A program made the translations under genes and the position numbers. 64,000 nt of DNA from Pseudochelatococcus lubricantis (GTDB lineage: Bacteria; Pseudomonadota; Alphaproteobacteria; Rhizobiales; Beijerinckiaceae): NCBI RefSeq assembly GCF_042432495.1, contig NZ_JBHLXC010000001.1, positions 248,001-312,000 of the forward strand. Reading direction: 5' to 3'. The notes under the pieces were generated by a model that saw only the letters and a list, made by a program, of their open reading frames with translations, did not search any database and was not told the origin of the DNA. This document shows, piece after piece, positions 40,857 to 48,754 of this stretch; within the stretch, counting starts at the first letter, position 1, and the number at the start of each line of letters is the position of its first letter.

Positions 40857-42215
40857 ATGTCGGATCAACAAACTTCCGCGCGGCGCCAGCTTAATCTGAA
40901 CCTGTTCATCTATCCCGGCGGCCATCACGAAGCCGCGTGGCGGTACAAGGATTCCGATCTCGAACACCTGCTGGATATCGGTTACTACATCGACCTCGCC
41001 CGCCAGGCGGAGGCCGCGAAGTTCGACGGCATTTTCTTCGCCGACGGCCCGGCGCTCGCCGACAATATCAGGTATGCCAGCCGCTTCCGGCTGGAACCGC
41101 TGACCTGGCTGTCCGCGATCGCCGCGGCGACGCAGCGCATCGGCCTGATCGCCACCGCCTCCACCACCTATTACGAGCCGTACAATCTGGCGCGGCTTTT
41201 TGCCTCGCTGGACCACATCAGCAAGGGGCGCGCGGGCTGGAACATCGTCACGACCGGCGCCGAGCAGGCCGCGGCCAATTTCGGCCTCGCCAGCCACCCG
41301 GCCCATTCGGAGCGCTACAGCCGCGCGCGCGAGTTCGTCGAGGTGATCGGCAAGCTGTGGGACAGCTGGGAGGATGGCGCCATCGTCGCCGACCGCGCCT
41401 CCGGCGTCTTCGCAGATACGGACAAGATCCACACCATCGACCACATCGGCCGCTATTTCAACGTGCGGGGACCGTTCAACTCGCCGCGCACCCCGCAGGG
41501 ACGCCCGGTCTACGTGCAGGCCGGCTCGTCGGCGGACGGGCGCGCCTTTGCCGCGCAATACGCGGAGGCGATCTTCACCGCGCACCAGACGCTCTCCAAC
41601 GCGCAGGAGTTCTACAAGGACATCAAGACGCAGGCGCGCTCCCTCGGCCGCAATCCCGATCACGTCAAGGTGCTGCCAGGCATCAGCCCCTTCATCGGCG
41701 CGACCGAGGCGCAGGCGCGTGCTCTTTATGACGAGTTCAACGAACTCACCCAGCCCGCCTATTCGCTCGGCCTGCTGAGCAGGCTGCTCGGCGTGGACGT
41801 CAGCGGCTACGACATCGACGCGCCCTTCCCGCGCGAGATCATCCCGGCCGAGGGTGAGCGAACGGTCGCCAGCCGCTTCAAGGTGGTGGTGGACATCATC
41901 GAGCGCGAAAACCCGACTATCCGCCAGTTGACGCATCGTCTGGCGGGTGCGCGGGGACACTGGGTGGCGGTTGGCACGCCGGAGCAGATCGCGGATAATA
42001 TCCAGACGTGGTTCGAGAACGGCGCTGCGGACGGCTTCAACGTGATGCCGCCGTGGCTGACGGGCGGTTTCGATATCTTCGCCCAGGAGGTGGTTCCGAT
42101 CCTGCGCAGGCGGGGACTGTTCCGCGAGGAATATACCGGCACGACGCTGCGCGAGCACTATGGCCTGCCGCGGCCCGAAAGCCGGTTCAGCTTTCCCGTG
42201 CGCGAGACTGCGTGA
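40857..42215 (+). CDS. SnaA/YxeK/DszA-family FMNH2-dependent monooxygenase
   Basis: 452-residue luciferase-like monooxygenase of the NtaA/SnaA/SoxA group. Signatures: LNLFIYPGGHHEAAWR, RQAEAAKFDGIFFADGPAL, RLFASLDHISKGRAGWNIVTTG, SERYSRAREFVEVIGKLWDSWEDGAIV, RPVYVQAGSSADGRAFAAQYAEAIFTA and DGFNVMPPWLTGGFDIFAQEVVPILRRRG. It is more like SnaA/YxeK than the 30396 product, and the M20 hydrolase upstream supports cleavage of an N-acetylated S-substituted cysteine. The ATG at 40857 is used; 40842 is also in frame. It has its own promoter with the shared motif. Confidence 0.87.
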   Translation: MSDQQTSARRQLNLNLFIYPGGHHEAAWRYKDSDLEHLLDIGYYIDLARQAEAAKFDGIFFADGPALADNIRYASRFRLEPLTWLSAIAAATQRIGLIATASTTYYEPYNLARLFASLDHISKGRAGWNIVTTGAEQAAANFGLASHPAHSERYSRAREFVEVIGKLWDSWEDGAIVADRASGVFADTDKIHTIDHIGRYFNVRGPFNSPRTPQGRPVYVQAGSSADGRAFAAQYAEAIFTAHQTLSNAQEFYKDIKTQARSLGRNPDHVKVLPGISPFIGATEAQARALYDEFNELTQPAYSLGLLSRLLGVDVSGYDIDAPFPREIIPAEGERTVASRFKVVVDIIERENPTIRQLTHRLAGARGHWVAVGTPEQIADNIQTWFENGAADGFNVMPPWLTGGFDIFAQEVVPILRRRGLFREEYTGTTLREHYGLPRPESRFSFPVRETA

Positions 42216-42258
42216 TCGTCCGGGGCGGGAGCGCTTCTCCGCCGGTTGAAATCGGCAA

Positions 42259-42275
42259 GCGGGGCTTCCCCCCGC
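42259..42275 (+). terminator. Small hairpin between monooxygenase and metY
   Basis: Arms GCGGGG / CCCCGC with a 5-nt loop, followed by GCGCCTTTCT. Possible weak terminator. The 131-bp gap was checked for a SAM-II riboswitch and shows no convincing match. Confidence 0.35.
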
Positions 42276-42346
42276 GCCTTTCTCCGCGATAATGGCCCTC
42301 CGTTGCCCTGCTTCACGTCAGGAAGCCGATATAGAGGAAACGACCC

Positions 42347-43663
42347 ATGTCATCAGACGTCAAGCCATCAGACATCAAGCGGCCCGAGACCCTCGCGCTG
42401 CACGGCGGAACCTATCGCGCCGATCCGGCGACCGGCGCGGTCGCCGTACCGATCTACCAGACGACGTCCTATCAGTTCATCGACACCGACCACGCGGAGC
42501 GCCTTTTCGCGCTTGAGGAAATCGGCCACCTTTATACCCGCGTCTCCAACCCCACGCAGGATGCGTTCGAGCAACGCATCGCGGCGCTGGAGGGCGGCGC
42601 GGCGGCGCTTGCCGTCGCCTCCGGCCAGGCGGCCTCGGCCTATTCCGTGCTGAACGTTGCGGGCGCGGGCGACAACATCGTCAGCTCCACCGATCTCTAC
42701 GGCGGCACGTGGGCGCTGTTCGCCTCCACCCTCCGGCATTTCGGCGTCGAGGTGCGGTTTGTCGATCCGGCGGACCCGGAAAATTTCCGCCGCGCCACGG
42801 ACGGCCGCACCCGCGCCTACTATGCCGAATCCCTGCCCAATCCCAAACTGCAGGTGTTCCCGATCGCGGAAGTCGCGGCCATCGGTCGCGAACTCGGCGT
42901 GCCGCTGATCGTCGACAACACGGCGGCGCCGCTGACGATCCGGCCGCTGGAGCACGGCGCCGCGATCGTCGTCTATTCGGCGACCAAGTACATCGGGGGC
43001 CATGGCACCTCCATCGGCGGGGTCATCGTCGACGGCGGCAACTTCCCGTGGGAAGATCACAAGGACCGTTTCCCCACCCTGAGCGAGCCGGACCCGAGCT
43101 ATCATGGCGCGGTCTGGATCGAGAAGGCGAAGCCGCTGGGGCCGGTGGCCTATGTGTTGCGCGCCCGTACGGTGCTGCTGCGCGACGTCGGCGCGGCGAT
43201 CTCGCCCTTCAATGCCTTCCTGTTCATCCAGGGGCTGGAGACACTGCCGCTGCGCGTCCGCCAGCACAACGAGAATGCCGTCAAGGTCGCCGAGTTCCTG
43301 AAGGAGCGGGCGGAGGTGACGCGCGTCATCTTCCCCGCGTTCCAGACCGGCGAGGACGGGCGGCGTGCGCGGGCGTATCTCCGGGGCGGCTACGGCGCGC
43401 TCGTCGGCTTCGAACTCGCGGGCGGCGTGGAGGCGGGCCGGCGCTTCATCGATGCGCTCCGGCTCTTTTACCATGTCGCCAACATCGGCGACGCGCGTTC
43501 GCTCGCCATCCATCCCGCCACGACGACCCATTCGCAGCTCTCGGCGGAGGACCAGCTCCGGACAGGCGTCTCGCCGGGCTACGTGCGGCTCGCGGTCGGC
43601 ATCGAACATCCCGACGACATTCTCGCCGATCTCGCCCAGGCGCTCGGCCGTGCGGGTGTGTAG
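42347..43663 (+). CDS. metY: O-acetylhomoserine sulfhydrylase / cystathionine synthase-family PLP enzyme
   Basis: 438-residue Cys/Met metabolism PLP enzyme, which fixes sulfide into O-acetylhomoserine to give homocysteine. Seen: ALHGGTYRADPATGAVAVPIYQTTSYQF at the N-terminus, YTRVSNPTQDAFEQRIAALEGG, ASGQAA, the PLP-lysine segment SATKYIGGHG (K214) and IHPATTTHSQL near the C-terminus. The length fits MetY (about 430) rather than MetB or MetZ (about 390). GAGGAAA precedes the ATG. It is the assimilation step for the sulfite and sulfide freed by the island's oxygenases. Confidence 0.92.
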   Translation: MSSDVKPSDIKRPETLALHGGTYRADPATGAVAVPIYQTTSYQFIDTDHAERLFALEEIGHLYTRVSNPTQDAFEQRIAALEGGAAALAVASGQAASAYSVLNVAGAGDNIVSSTDLYGGTWALFASTLRHFGVEVRFVDPADPENFRRATDGRTRAYYAESLPNPKLQVFPIAEVAAIGRELGVPLIVDNTAAPLTIRPLEHGAAIVVYSATKYIGGHGTSIGGVIVDGGNFPWEDHKDRFPTLSEPDPSYHGAVWIEKAKPLGPVAYVLRARTVLLRDVGAAISPFNAFLFIQGLETLPLRVRQHNENAVKVAEFLKERAEVTRVIFPAFQTGEDGRRARAYLRGGYGALVGFELAGGVEAGRRFIDALRLFYHVANIGDARSLAIHPATTTHSQLSAEDQLRTGVSPGYVRLAVGIEHPDDILADLAQALGRAGV

Positions 43664-43721
43664 GCGTTTCCGTTTTCCACGAGTGAGAAATCAGTTTCCT
43701 GAAAGTGAATAGGGGGCAATC

Positions 43722-44771
43722 ATGGGGCTTTCAATCAGCGGTTTCCACAAGGCGCTGACGGCACGCTGGGGCCGCACGCTCGCCGCGTCGCTCGTCGTGG
43801 CGGGCGGCCTGCTGTCGGCCGAGGCGCAGGCCGGACCGACGCTCGACAAGATCACCCAGCGCGGTACCATCAAGGCGGGCGTGGGCACCACGCCGGGCTT
43901 CTTCTCGCCGGACAGCAACGGGCGCTGGCAAGGCTTCTTCGTCGATATCGGCCGCGCCATCGCCATCGCGACGCTCGGCAACCAGGACAAGATCGAGTTC
44001 ACCGTCTCCTCGCCCCAGCAGCGCCTGCCGGCCTTGCAGGCGGGCGAGTTCGACATCCTGCTGTCGGGCGTCACCGTCACCATCACGCGCGCCTTCAAGC
44101 TCGGCTTCCACTTCGGCCCGACCGTCTTCTATGACGGGCAGGGCATCCTGGTACGCAAGGATCTCGGTGTGACGAAGGCCGCCGACCTCGAAGGCGCCAC
44201 CATCGGCGTGCAGAGCGGCACGACGGGCGAACTCAACATCGCCGACTTCTTCCGCAGGCACGGCAAGTCCTTCAAGGCGCTGACCATCGAGGACACGCGG
44301 CAGTTCAACGCCGCGCTGGAGGAGGGCCGCGTCGACGCGATCACGCAGGACTCCTCTGACCTCGTCGGCAAGCGCAAGCAGCTCAAAAATCCCGAAAACT
44401 ACGTGCTGCTGCCCGAGCGTCTGTCCAAGGAGCCGCTCGCACCCGCCGTCGCCGGCGGCGACGACCGTTGGCTCGAACTTGTCAACTGGTCCGTGAACGC
44501 CCTCATCCAGGCGGAGGAATGGGGCATCACCTCGGCGAACGTCGACGAGTTCCTGAAGTCCGAAGACCCGGCGATCCGCCGCTTCCTCGGCGTCGATCCG
44601 TCGGTCGGCGAGGCCATCGGGCTCGATCCGAAATGGGCCTATAACATCGTCAAGACGCTCGGCAACTACGGCGAGCTGTTCGACCGCCACCTGAAGCCGC
44701 TCGGCTGGGAGCGCGGCTACAACAACCTGTGGACGAACGGGGGCCTGCTCTATTCGCCGCCGTTCCGCTGA
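43722..44771 (+). CDS. Amino acid ABC transporter substrate-binding protein (family 3, AapJ/BztA-like)
   Basis: 349-residue periplasmic binding protein. The signal peptide ends near EAQA-G; the mature protein starts TLDKITQRGTIKAGV as in family 3, with GFFVDIGRAIA, ALQAGEFDILLSGVTVTITRA and GVQSGTTGELNIADFFR. The long C-terminus (YNIVKTLGNYGELFDRHLKPLG, then GYNNLWTNGGLLYSPPFR) is typical of AapJ. The two permease genes follow. In this context the ligand may be cystine or an S-substituted cysteine rather than general amino acids; this is inference. Confidence 0.9.
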   Translation: MGLSISGFHKALTARWGRTLAASLVVAGGLLSAEAQAGPTLDKITQRGTIKAGVGTTPGFFSPDSNGRWQGFFVDIGRAIAIATLGNQDKIEFTVSSPQQRLPALQAGEFDILLSGVTVTITRAFKLGFHFGPTVFYDGQGILVRKDLGVTKAADLEGATIGVQSGTTGELNIADFFRRHGKSFKALTIEDTRQFNAALEEGRVDAITQDSSDLVGKRKQLKNPENYVLLPERLSKEPLAPAVAGGDDRWLELVNWSVNALIQAEEWGITSANVDEFLKSEDPAIRRFLGVDPSVGEAIGLDPKWAYNIVKTLGNYGELFDRHLKPLGWERGYNNLWTNGGLLYSPPFR

Positions 44772-44786
44772 GCCGGAATACCGCAC

Positions 44787-45971
44787 GTGTCTGAAACAGG
44801 TCTGACCCCGGCCGCGCCGGGGCCGGCCGGCCGGATAAGGGCCTGGTGGGGGCCGCGCATCGTCACGCAGATCGTGACGGTCTGCGCGGTCCTTGCCCTG
44901 TTCTGGCTGCTCGGCCAAAACACCGCCACCACCATGGAGCGCATCGGGATCGCGCCCGGTTTCGGCTTTCTCGGACATTCCGCGAATTTCGAGATCGGCG
45001 AGACATCCATCCCCTTCAGCGCCGGCAATACCTATGCCTATGCGATGCTGGTCGGCCTCATCAACACTGTCAAGGTGGCGTTGCTGGGTTGCATCCTGAC
45101 GACGATACTCGGCGTCACCATCGGCATCGCCGGCCTGTCGGGCAACCTGCTGCTCGCCGGCCTCGTGCGCGGCTACATCGAGATCGTCCGCAACACGCCG
45201 CTGCTGCTGCAACTGTTCTTCTGGGTGTCGCTGACGAAGGCGTTTCCACCGCCGCGACAGGCGGCACCGCTTTTCGACGCCGTGTTCCTGACGAACCGCG
45301 GCGTGTTCTTCCCCGCGCCGATCTTCGACGGGATGCCGGACGGCGCGGGCTGGCTGATCGGTCTCCCACTCGCGGGATACGGTCTCTTCCTGTGGCTCGC
45401 CCGCCGCCGGGGCGCGCTGACCTTGCGGCGCGGGTTGCTGACGGCGCTCGCCTGCCTCGCGCTTGCCGCCGCCCTTCTCGCGGGGAGCGGGGTGAGCGTC
45501 GGTTTCGACGTGCCCGTCCTCGCCGGCTTCAACATCCGCGGTGGGGTTACCATCACGCCCGAGTTCACGGCGCTGCTGGTCGGGCTCACGGTGAAGTTCT
45601 CGGCGGCGATCGCCGAAATCGTGCGCGCGGGTATCCAGTCGGTGGGGCAGGGGCAGTGGGAGGCCGCGCGGTCGCTTGGCATGCATCGCGGGCAGATCAT
45701 GCGCCTCATCGTCATTCCGCAGGCGTTGCGGGTGATCACGCCGCTGATCACGTCGAGCTATCTCGACCTGACGAAGGATTCGAGTCTCGCGGTCGCCATC
45801 GGGTACCCCGACCTCGTCAGCGTCATCAACACGACGGCCAACACCACGGGGCAGGCCTTCGAGGCGCTGATCATCCTGATCGGCGTGTTCGTGACCATCA
45901 ACCTGTCCGTGTCCTACGCCATGAACGTCTACAACCGGCGCGTCGCGTTGCGCGGGAGCGGCCCCCGATGA
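44787..45971 (+). CDS. Amino acid ABC transporter permease (AapQ/BztB-like)
   Basis: 394-residue inner-membrane permease with the long periplasmic insertion of the AapQ group (about residues 130-220). Key parts: YIEIVRNTPLLLQLFFW and the coupling segment EAARSLGMHRGQIMRLIVIPQALR. It starts with GTG 15 nt after the SBP stop. The stop overlaps the next start by 4 nt. Confidence 0.92.
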   Translation: MSETGLTPAAPGPAGRIRAWWGPRIVTQIVTVCAVLALFWLLGQNTATTMERIGIAPGFGFLGHSANFEIGETSIPFSAGNTYAYAMLVGLINTVKVALLGCILTTILGVTIGIAGLSGNLLLAGLVRGYIEIVRNTPLLLQLFFWVSLTKAFPPPRQAAPLFDAVFLTNRGVFFPAPIFDGMPDGAGWLIGLPLAGYGLFLWLARRRGALTLRRGLLTALACLALAAALLAGSGVSVGFDVPVLAGFNIRGGVTITPEFTALLVGLTVKFSAAIAEIVRAGIQSVGQGQWEAARSLGMHRGQIMRLIVIPQALRVITPLITSSYLDLTKDSSLAVAIGYPDLVSVINTTANTTGQAFEALIILIGVFVTINLSVSYAMNVYNRRVALRGSGPR

Positions 45972-47095
45972 CGACGCTCGACAACATTCCGGGTGCTCTG
46001 TCCCGTGGTCCGGAAACGCCGGAGCCGGAGGCCGGGGCGCGTAATGTCCGCCTGCCGCTCTGGCGACGCCTGCGGGCGGGGCTTTTCGGCACCCCGGGCA
46101 ACACGGCGATCACGCTTGCCACGCTGCTCGCACTTGCCTGGACGGTGCCGCCGTTCCTGCGCTGGGCCGTCATCGACGCGACATGGAGCGGCACGTCGGA
46201 GGAATGCGCCGCGGCGGCGGGCGCGTGCTGGGCGTTCGTCGCCGCGAAGTTCCGCTTCATCAGTTTCGCCTTCTACCCGCCTGCGCTGCACTGGCGGCCT
46301 TTTCTCGTGGTCGTGCTGCTGCTGGCGCTGCTCGCGGCGACGGCGCTGCCGCGTTTCTGGCATCGGGGGCTGTTGCTGGCGTGGCTTGCGGGCATCGCCG
46401 CCTGCTGGCTGCTGATGGCCGGCACGCTCACGCCGCCCCCCGTACCCTCCAACCAGTGGGGCGGGTTGCCCGTCACGCTGCTGGTATGGACCGTCTGCTT
46501 CGGGATAGCGACGCCGCTCGCCATCGGCCTGGCACTCGCCCGCCGGTCCGACATGCGCAGCGTCAAGGTGCTGGCCATCGCCTTCATCGAGCTGATGCGC
46601 GCCATTCCCATGGTCGCCATCCTCTATGTGGCGATGCTGATCCTGCCCATGGCGGTGCCCGACGGCCAGCTCATCGACAAGACCATCCGCGCAATGGTCA
46701 TGATCACGCTGTTCTGGTCGGCCTATCTCGCGGAGGTGGTGCGCGCCGGCCTGCAGGCGATTCCGCCGGGGCAGGACGAGGCAGCCATGGCGCTGGGGCT
46801 CGGCTACTGGCGCAGGATGCAGCTCGTCATCCTGCCGCAGGCGCTGCGCACCGTCGTGCCGGCGATGGTGAACCTCGCCATCGGCTTCCTGCTCGCCACC
46901 TCGCTGCTCGCCGTGATCGGCATCGTCGACCTGCTCAACGCCGCCCGTGCGGCGGCCACCGACCCGAGCTGGCTCGGGTTCTACGACGAGGCGTATCTGT
47001 TCGTTGCCGCGATCTATTTCGCCTTCTGCTTCGGCGGATCGCGCTACAGCATGTGGCTCGAACGCTATCTCGGCGCCGCGAAAGAGCGCGGGTGA
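45968..47095 (+). CDS. Amino acid ABC transporter permease (AapM/BztC-like)
   Basis: 375-residue inner-membrane permease of the AapM group, with an N-terminal cytoplasmic stretch, paired helices, then IELMRAIPMVAILYVAMLI and the coupling loop DEAAMALGLGYWRRMQLVILPQALR. It completes the membrane part of the importer. The ATPase gene (aapP-like) that normally follows is missing; msrA is next. The importer must borrow an ATPase encoded elsewhere. Confidence 0.92.
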   Translation: MTTLDNIPGALSRGPETPEPEAGARNVRLPLWRRLRAGLFGTPGNTAITLATLLALAWTVPPFLRWAVIDATWSGTSEECAAAAGACWAFVAAKFRFISFAFYPPALHWRPFLVVVLLLALLAATALPRFWHRGLLLAWLAGIAACWLLMAGTLTPPPVPSNQWGGLPVTLLVWTVCFGIATPLAIGLALARRSDMRSVKVLAIAFIELMRAIPMVAILYVAMLILPMAVPDGQLIDKTIRAMVMITLFWSAYLAEVVRAGLQAIPPGQDEAAMALGLGYWRRMQLVILPQALRTVVPAMVNLAIGFLLATSLLAVIGIVDLLNAARAAATDPSWLGFYDEAYLFVAAIYFAFCFGGSRYSMWLERYLGAAKERG

Positions 47096-47121
47096 GCCAG
47101 CTGTACGCGGCGGATTGCGGT

Positions 47122-47185
47122 GGCAGGGCCTTTACAACGCCCTGCCGCCCGACCATCTTTTCGCCCGAGGGCGGCAGGATTTTTT
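47122..47185 (+). terminator. Terminator with competing upstream hairpin before msrA
   Basis: CCTGCCGCCC (47141-47150) pairs with GGGCGGCAGG (47169-47178) and is followed by ATTTTTT: a good intrinsic terminator. Its left arm is also the right arm of a second hairpin, GGCAGGGC (47122-47129) with GCCCTGCC (47139-47146), so the two cannot form together. This is either a plain terminator of the amino acid transporter operon or an attenuator in front of msrA (start 47207). Confidence 0.65.
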
Positions 47186-47206
47186 CCGAGTGACTGGAGG
47201 AACGCG

Positions 47207-47716
47207 ATGACCCATGAACGTGCTTTGCTCGCAGGCGGTTGCTTCTGGGGCGTGCAGGACCTTGTCCGCCACCACAAGGGCGTCGTCTCGACGCGCGTCG
47301 GCTATTCCGGCGGCGATGTGCCGAACGCGACCTATCGTAACCACGGTACCCACGCCGAGGCGATCGAGATCATCTTCGATCCGGCGGTGGTGAGCTACCG
47401 GGAACTGCTCGAATTCTTTTTCCAGCTCCACGATCCGACCACGCCCGACCGGCAGGGTAACGATATCGGGACGAGCTACCGCTCGGCGATTTTCCATACG
47501 TCTCCCGAGCAGGAGCAGATCGCGCGCGAGACCATTGCCGATATCGATGCATCCGGCCTGTGGCCGGGCAAGGTCGTGACCGAGGTCGCGCCGGCTGGGC
47601 CTTTCTGGGAGGCCGAGCCGGAGCATCAGGATTATCTGGTGCGCTATCCGAACGGCTACACCTGCCACTTCGTGCGCCCTGGCTGGCGGCTGCCGGCAAC
47701 GGCCGACCGGTCCTGA
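47207..47716 (+). CDS. msrA: Peptide methionine-(S)-S-oxide reductase MsrA
   Basis: 169-residue MsrA. The catalytic GCFWG motif has C12; the rest (TRVGYSGGDVPNATYRNHGTHAEAIEI, DPTTPDRQGNDIGTSYRSAIF) is canonical. It reduces S-methionine sulfoxide with thioredoxin. GGAGG stands 6 nt before the ATG at 47207; the upstream in-frame start at 47120 lies inside the terminator stem. It is shorter than enteric MsrA and lacks an obvious recycling Cys pair at the C-terminus apart from one cysteine in YTCHF. Confidence 0.96.
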   Translation: MTHERALLAGGCFWGVQDLVRHHKGVVSTRVGYSGGDVPNATYRNHGTHAEAIEIIFDPAVVSYRELLEFFFQLHDPTTPDRQGNDIGTSYRSAIFHTSPEQEQIARETIADIDASGLWPGKVVTEVAPAGPFWEAEPEHQDYLVRYPNGYTCHFVRPGWRLPATADRS

Positions 47717-47739
47717 CCGGCCGTCGCGGTTCGCGCCTT

Positions 47740-47873
47740 GGAGTTTTTCTCATTTTGATTGAATCAGAAAGCTGAAAAACTCTTGAGCCTGCGCGGCGTT
47801 AGAGCGTTGAAAAAGCGAAGCTTTTTCTGCCATAGGCAAATGCTGGAGTGTTTCTGTCTTTGACAGAAGCACT
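47740..47873. repeat. Cluster of three inverted repeats between msrA and efeO
   Basis: Three hairpins stand in series. GAGTTTTTC / GAAAAACTC (47740-47781); GAAAAAGC-GAA-GCTTTTTC (47808-47826); and GAGTG-T-TTCTGTC-TTT-GACAGAA-G-CACTC (47845-47873), which directly follows the leftward efeO stop and probably acts as its terminator. The last shares 16 nt with the 3' end of the hugZ-like gene at 56216-56231, so this is a dispersed repeat. Confidence 0.65.
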
Positions 47874-48728
47874 CTAGTCGAGCCCGAGCTTGCCGCGCAG
47901 GGTGGAGAGGTCTTCCGCCAGCGTGTTGACGGCGCCGGCCAGCACATTGCGGTCGGCGTCCGTCAGCTTCTCGTAGCTCTGGAAGCCATTGCCTTCCTTG
48001 TATTTGGCGAGGATGACGTCGACGCGGTTGAAGTTGCCCTCAACCTTCTTGACGAACTCCCCGTCATCCTTGGGCAGCAGCGGCCGGAACAGATCGAAGA
48101 TCTTGCGGGAGCCGTCGAAATTGCCCTGGAAATCCCACAGGTCGGTGTGGCTGTAGCGGTCTTCCTCGCCCGAGATCTTGGTGGCGGCGACTTCCTCCAT
48201 CAGCACGGCGGCGCCGCCGACGACTTTCTCCGGCGGGAAGGTGAGGCCGGCGATGCGCTTGTGCAGCTCCTCGACGTCGGCCAGCAGCTTGTCGGCAAAG
48301 GGGCCGAGCTCGGCGGTGCTGTTCTTCTCCCACAGGCCGTATTCGATACGGTGGAAGCCCGTGAAGCCGGGGTCGGCCTCGGCCTTCTCGTGGTCGTCCG
48401 CACGCGAGTCGATCGCGGCGTCGAGGTCCGAGAACAGTTCGGCGATCGGCTCTATCTGCTCGTAGCTCACGCGCGTGGGCGCGAACAGGGCTTTGGCCTT
48501 CTCCACGTCCCCGGCCTTCACGGCGTCGGTGAACGCCTTCGTGTCCTTGACGAACTGCTGCGTCGCCTTCGTGACGTAAATCTTGTACTCGGCCACCGGC
48601 GCGACGAGGTCGAGCGGCGACACCGCCGCGGCGGCTTGCGCCAGCACCGGCGCCGACGGGGCGGCGAGCGTGAGGGAACCGAGCGCCAGCGTGGTTGCGG
48701 CGGCAAATGACAACAGACTTTTCTTCAT
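47874..48728 (-). CDS. EfeO/EfeM-family imelysin-type iron uptake protein (no cupredoxin domain)
   Basis: 284-residue periplasmic protein. A Sec signal peptide (MKKSLLSFAAATTLALGSLTLA) is followed by an M75/imelysin domain with the GxHxxE metal motif GFHRIEYGLW. The N-terminal cupredoxin of EfeO is absent, as in EfeM. It is the last gene of the efe operon, 26 nt after efeB. Having both EfeO and EfeM types in one operon is less usual. It probably binds Fe and passes it to EfeU or EfeB. Confidence 0.9.
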   Translation of the reverse strand: MKKSLLSFAAATTLALGSLTLAAPSAPVLAQAAAAVSPLDLVAPVAEYKIYVTKATQQFVKDTKAFTDAVKAGDVEKAKALFAPTRVSYEQIEPIAELFSDLDAAIDSRADDHEKAEADPGFTGFHRIEYGLWEKNSTAELGPFADKLLADVEELHKRIAGLTFPPEKVVGGAAVLMEEVAATKISGEEDRYSHTDLWDFQGNFDGSRKIFDLFRPLLPKDDGEFVKKVEGNFNRVDVILAKYKEGNGFQSYEKLTDADRNVLAGAVNTLAEDLSTLRGKLGLD

Positions 48729-48754
48729 GAGGGGAACTCCGGTTGTCGAGGGGA

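Noticed and set aside
42216..42346. SAM-II or other SAM riboswitch before metY
   Set aside because: No conserved riboswitch core was found; only a short GC hairpin and a normal ribosome site.
47717..47873. CRISPR-like repeats
   Set aside because: The three hairpins differ in sequence and length and lack regular spacers.
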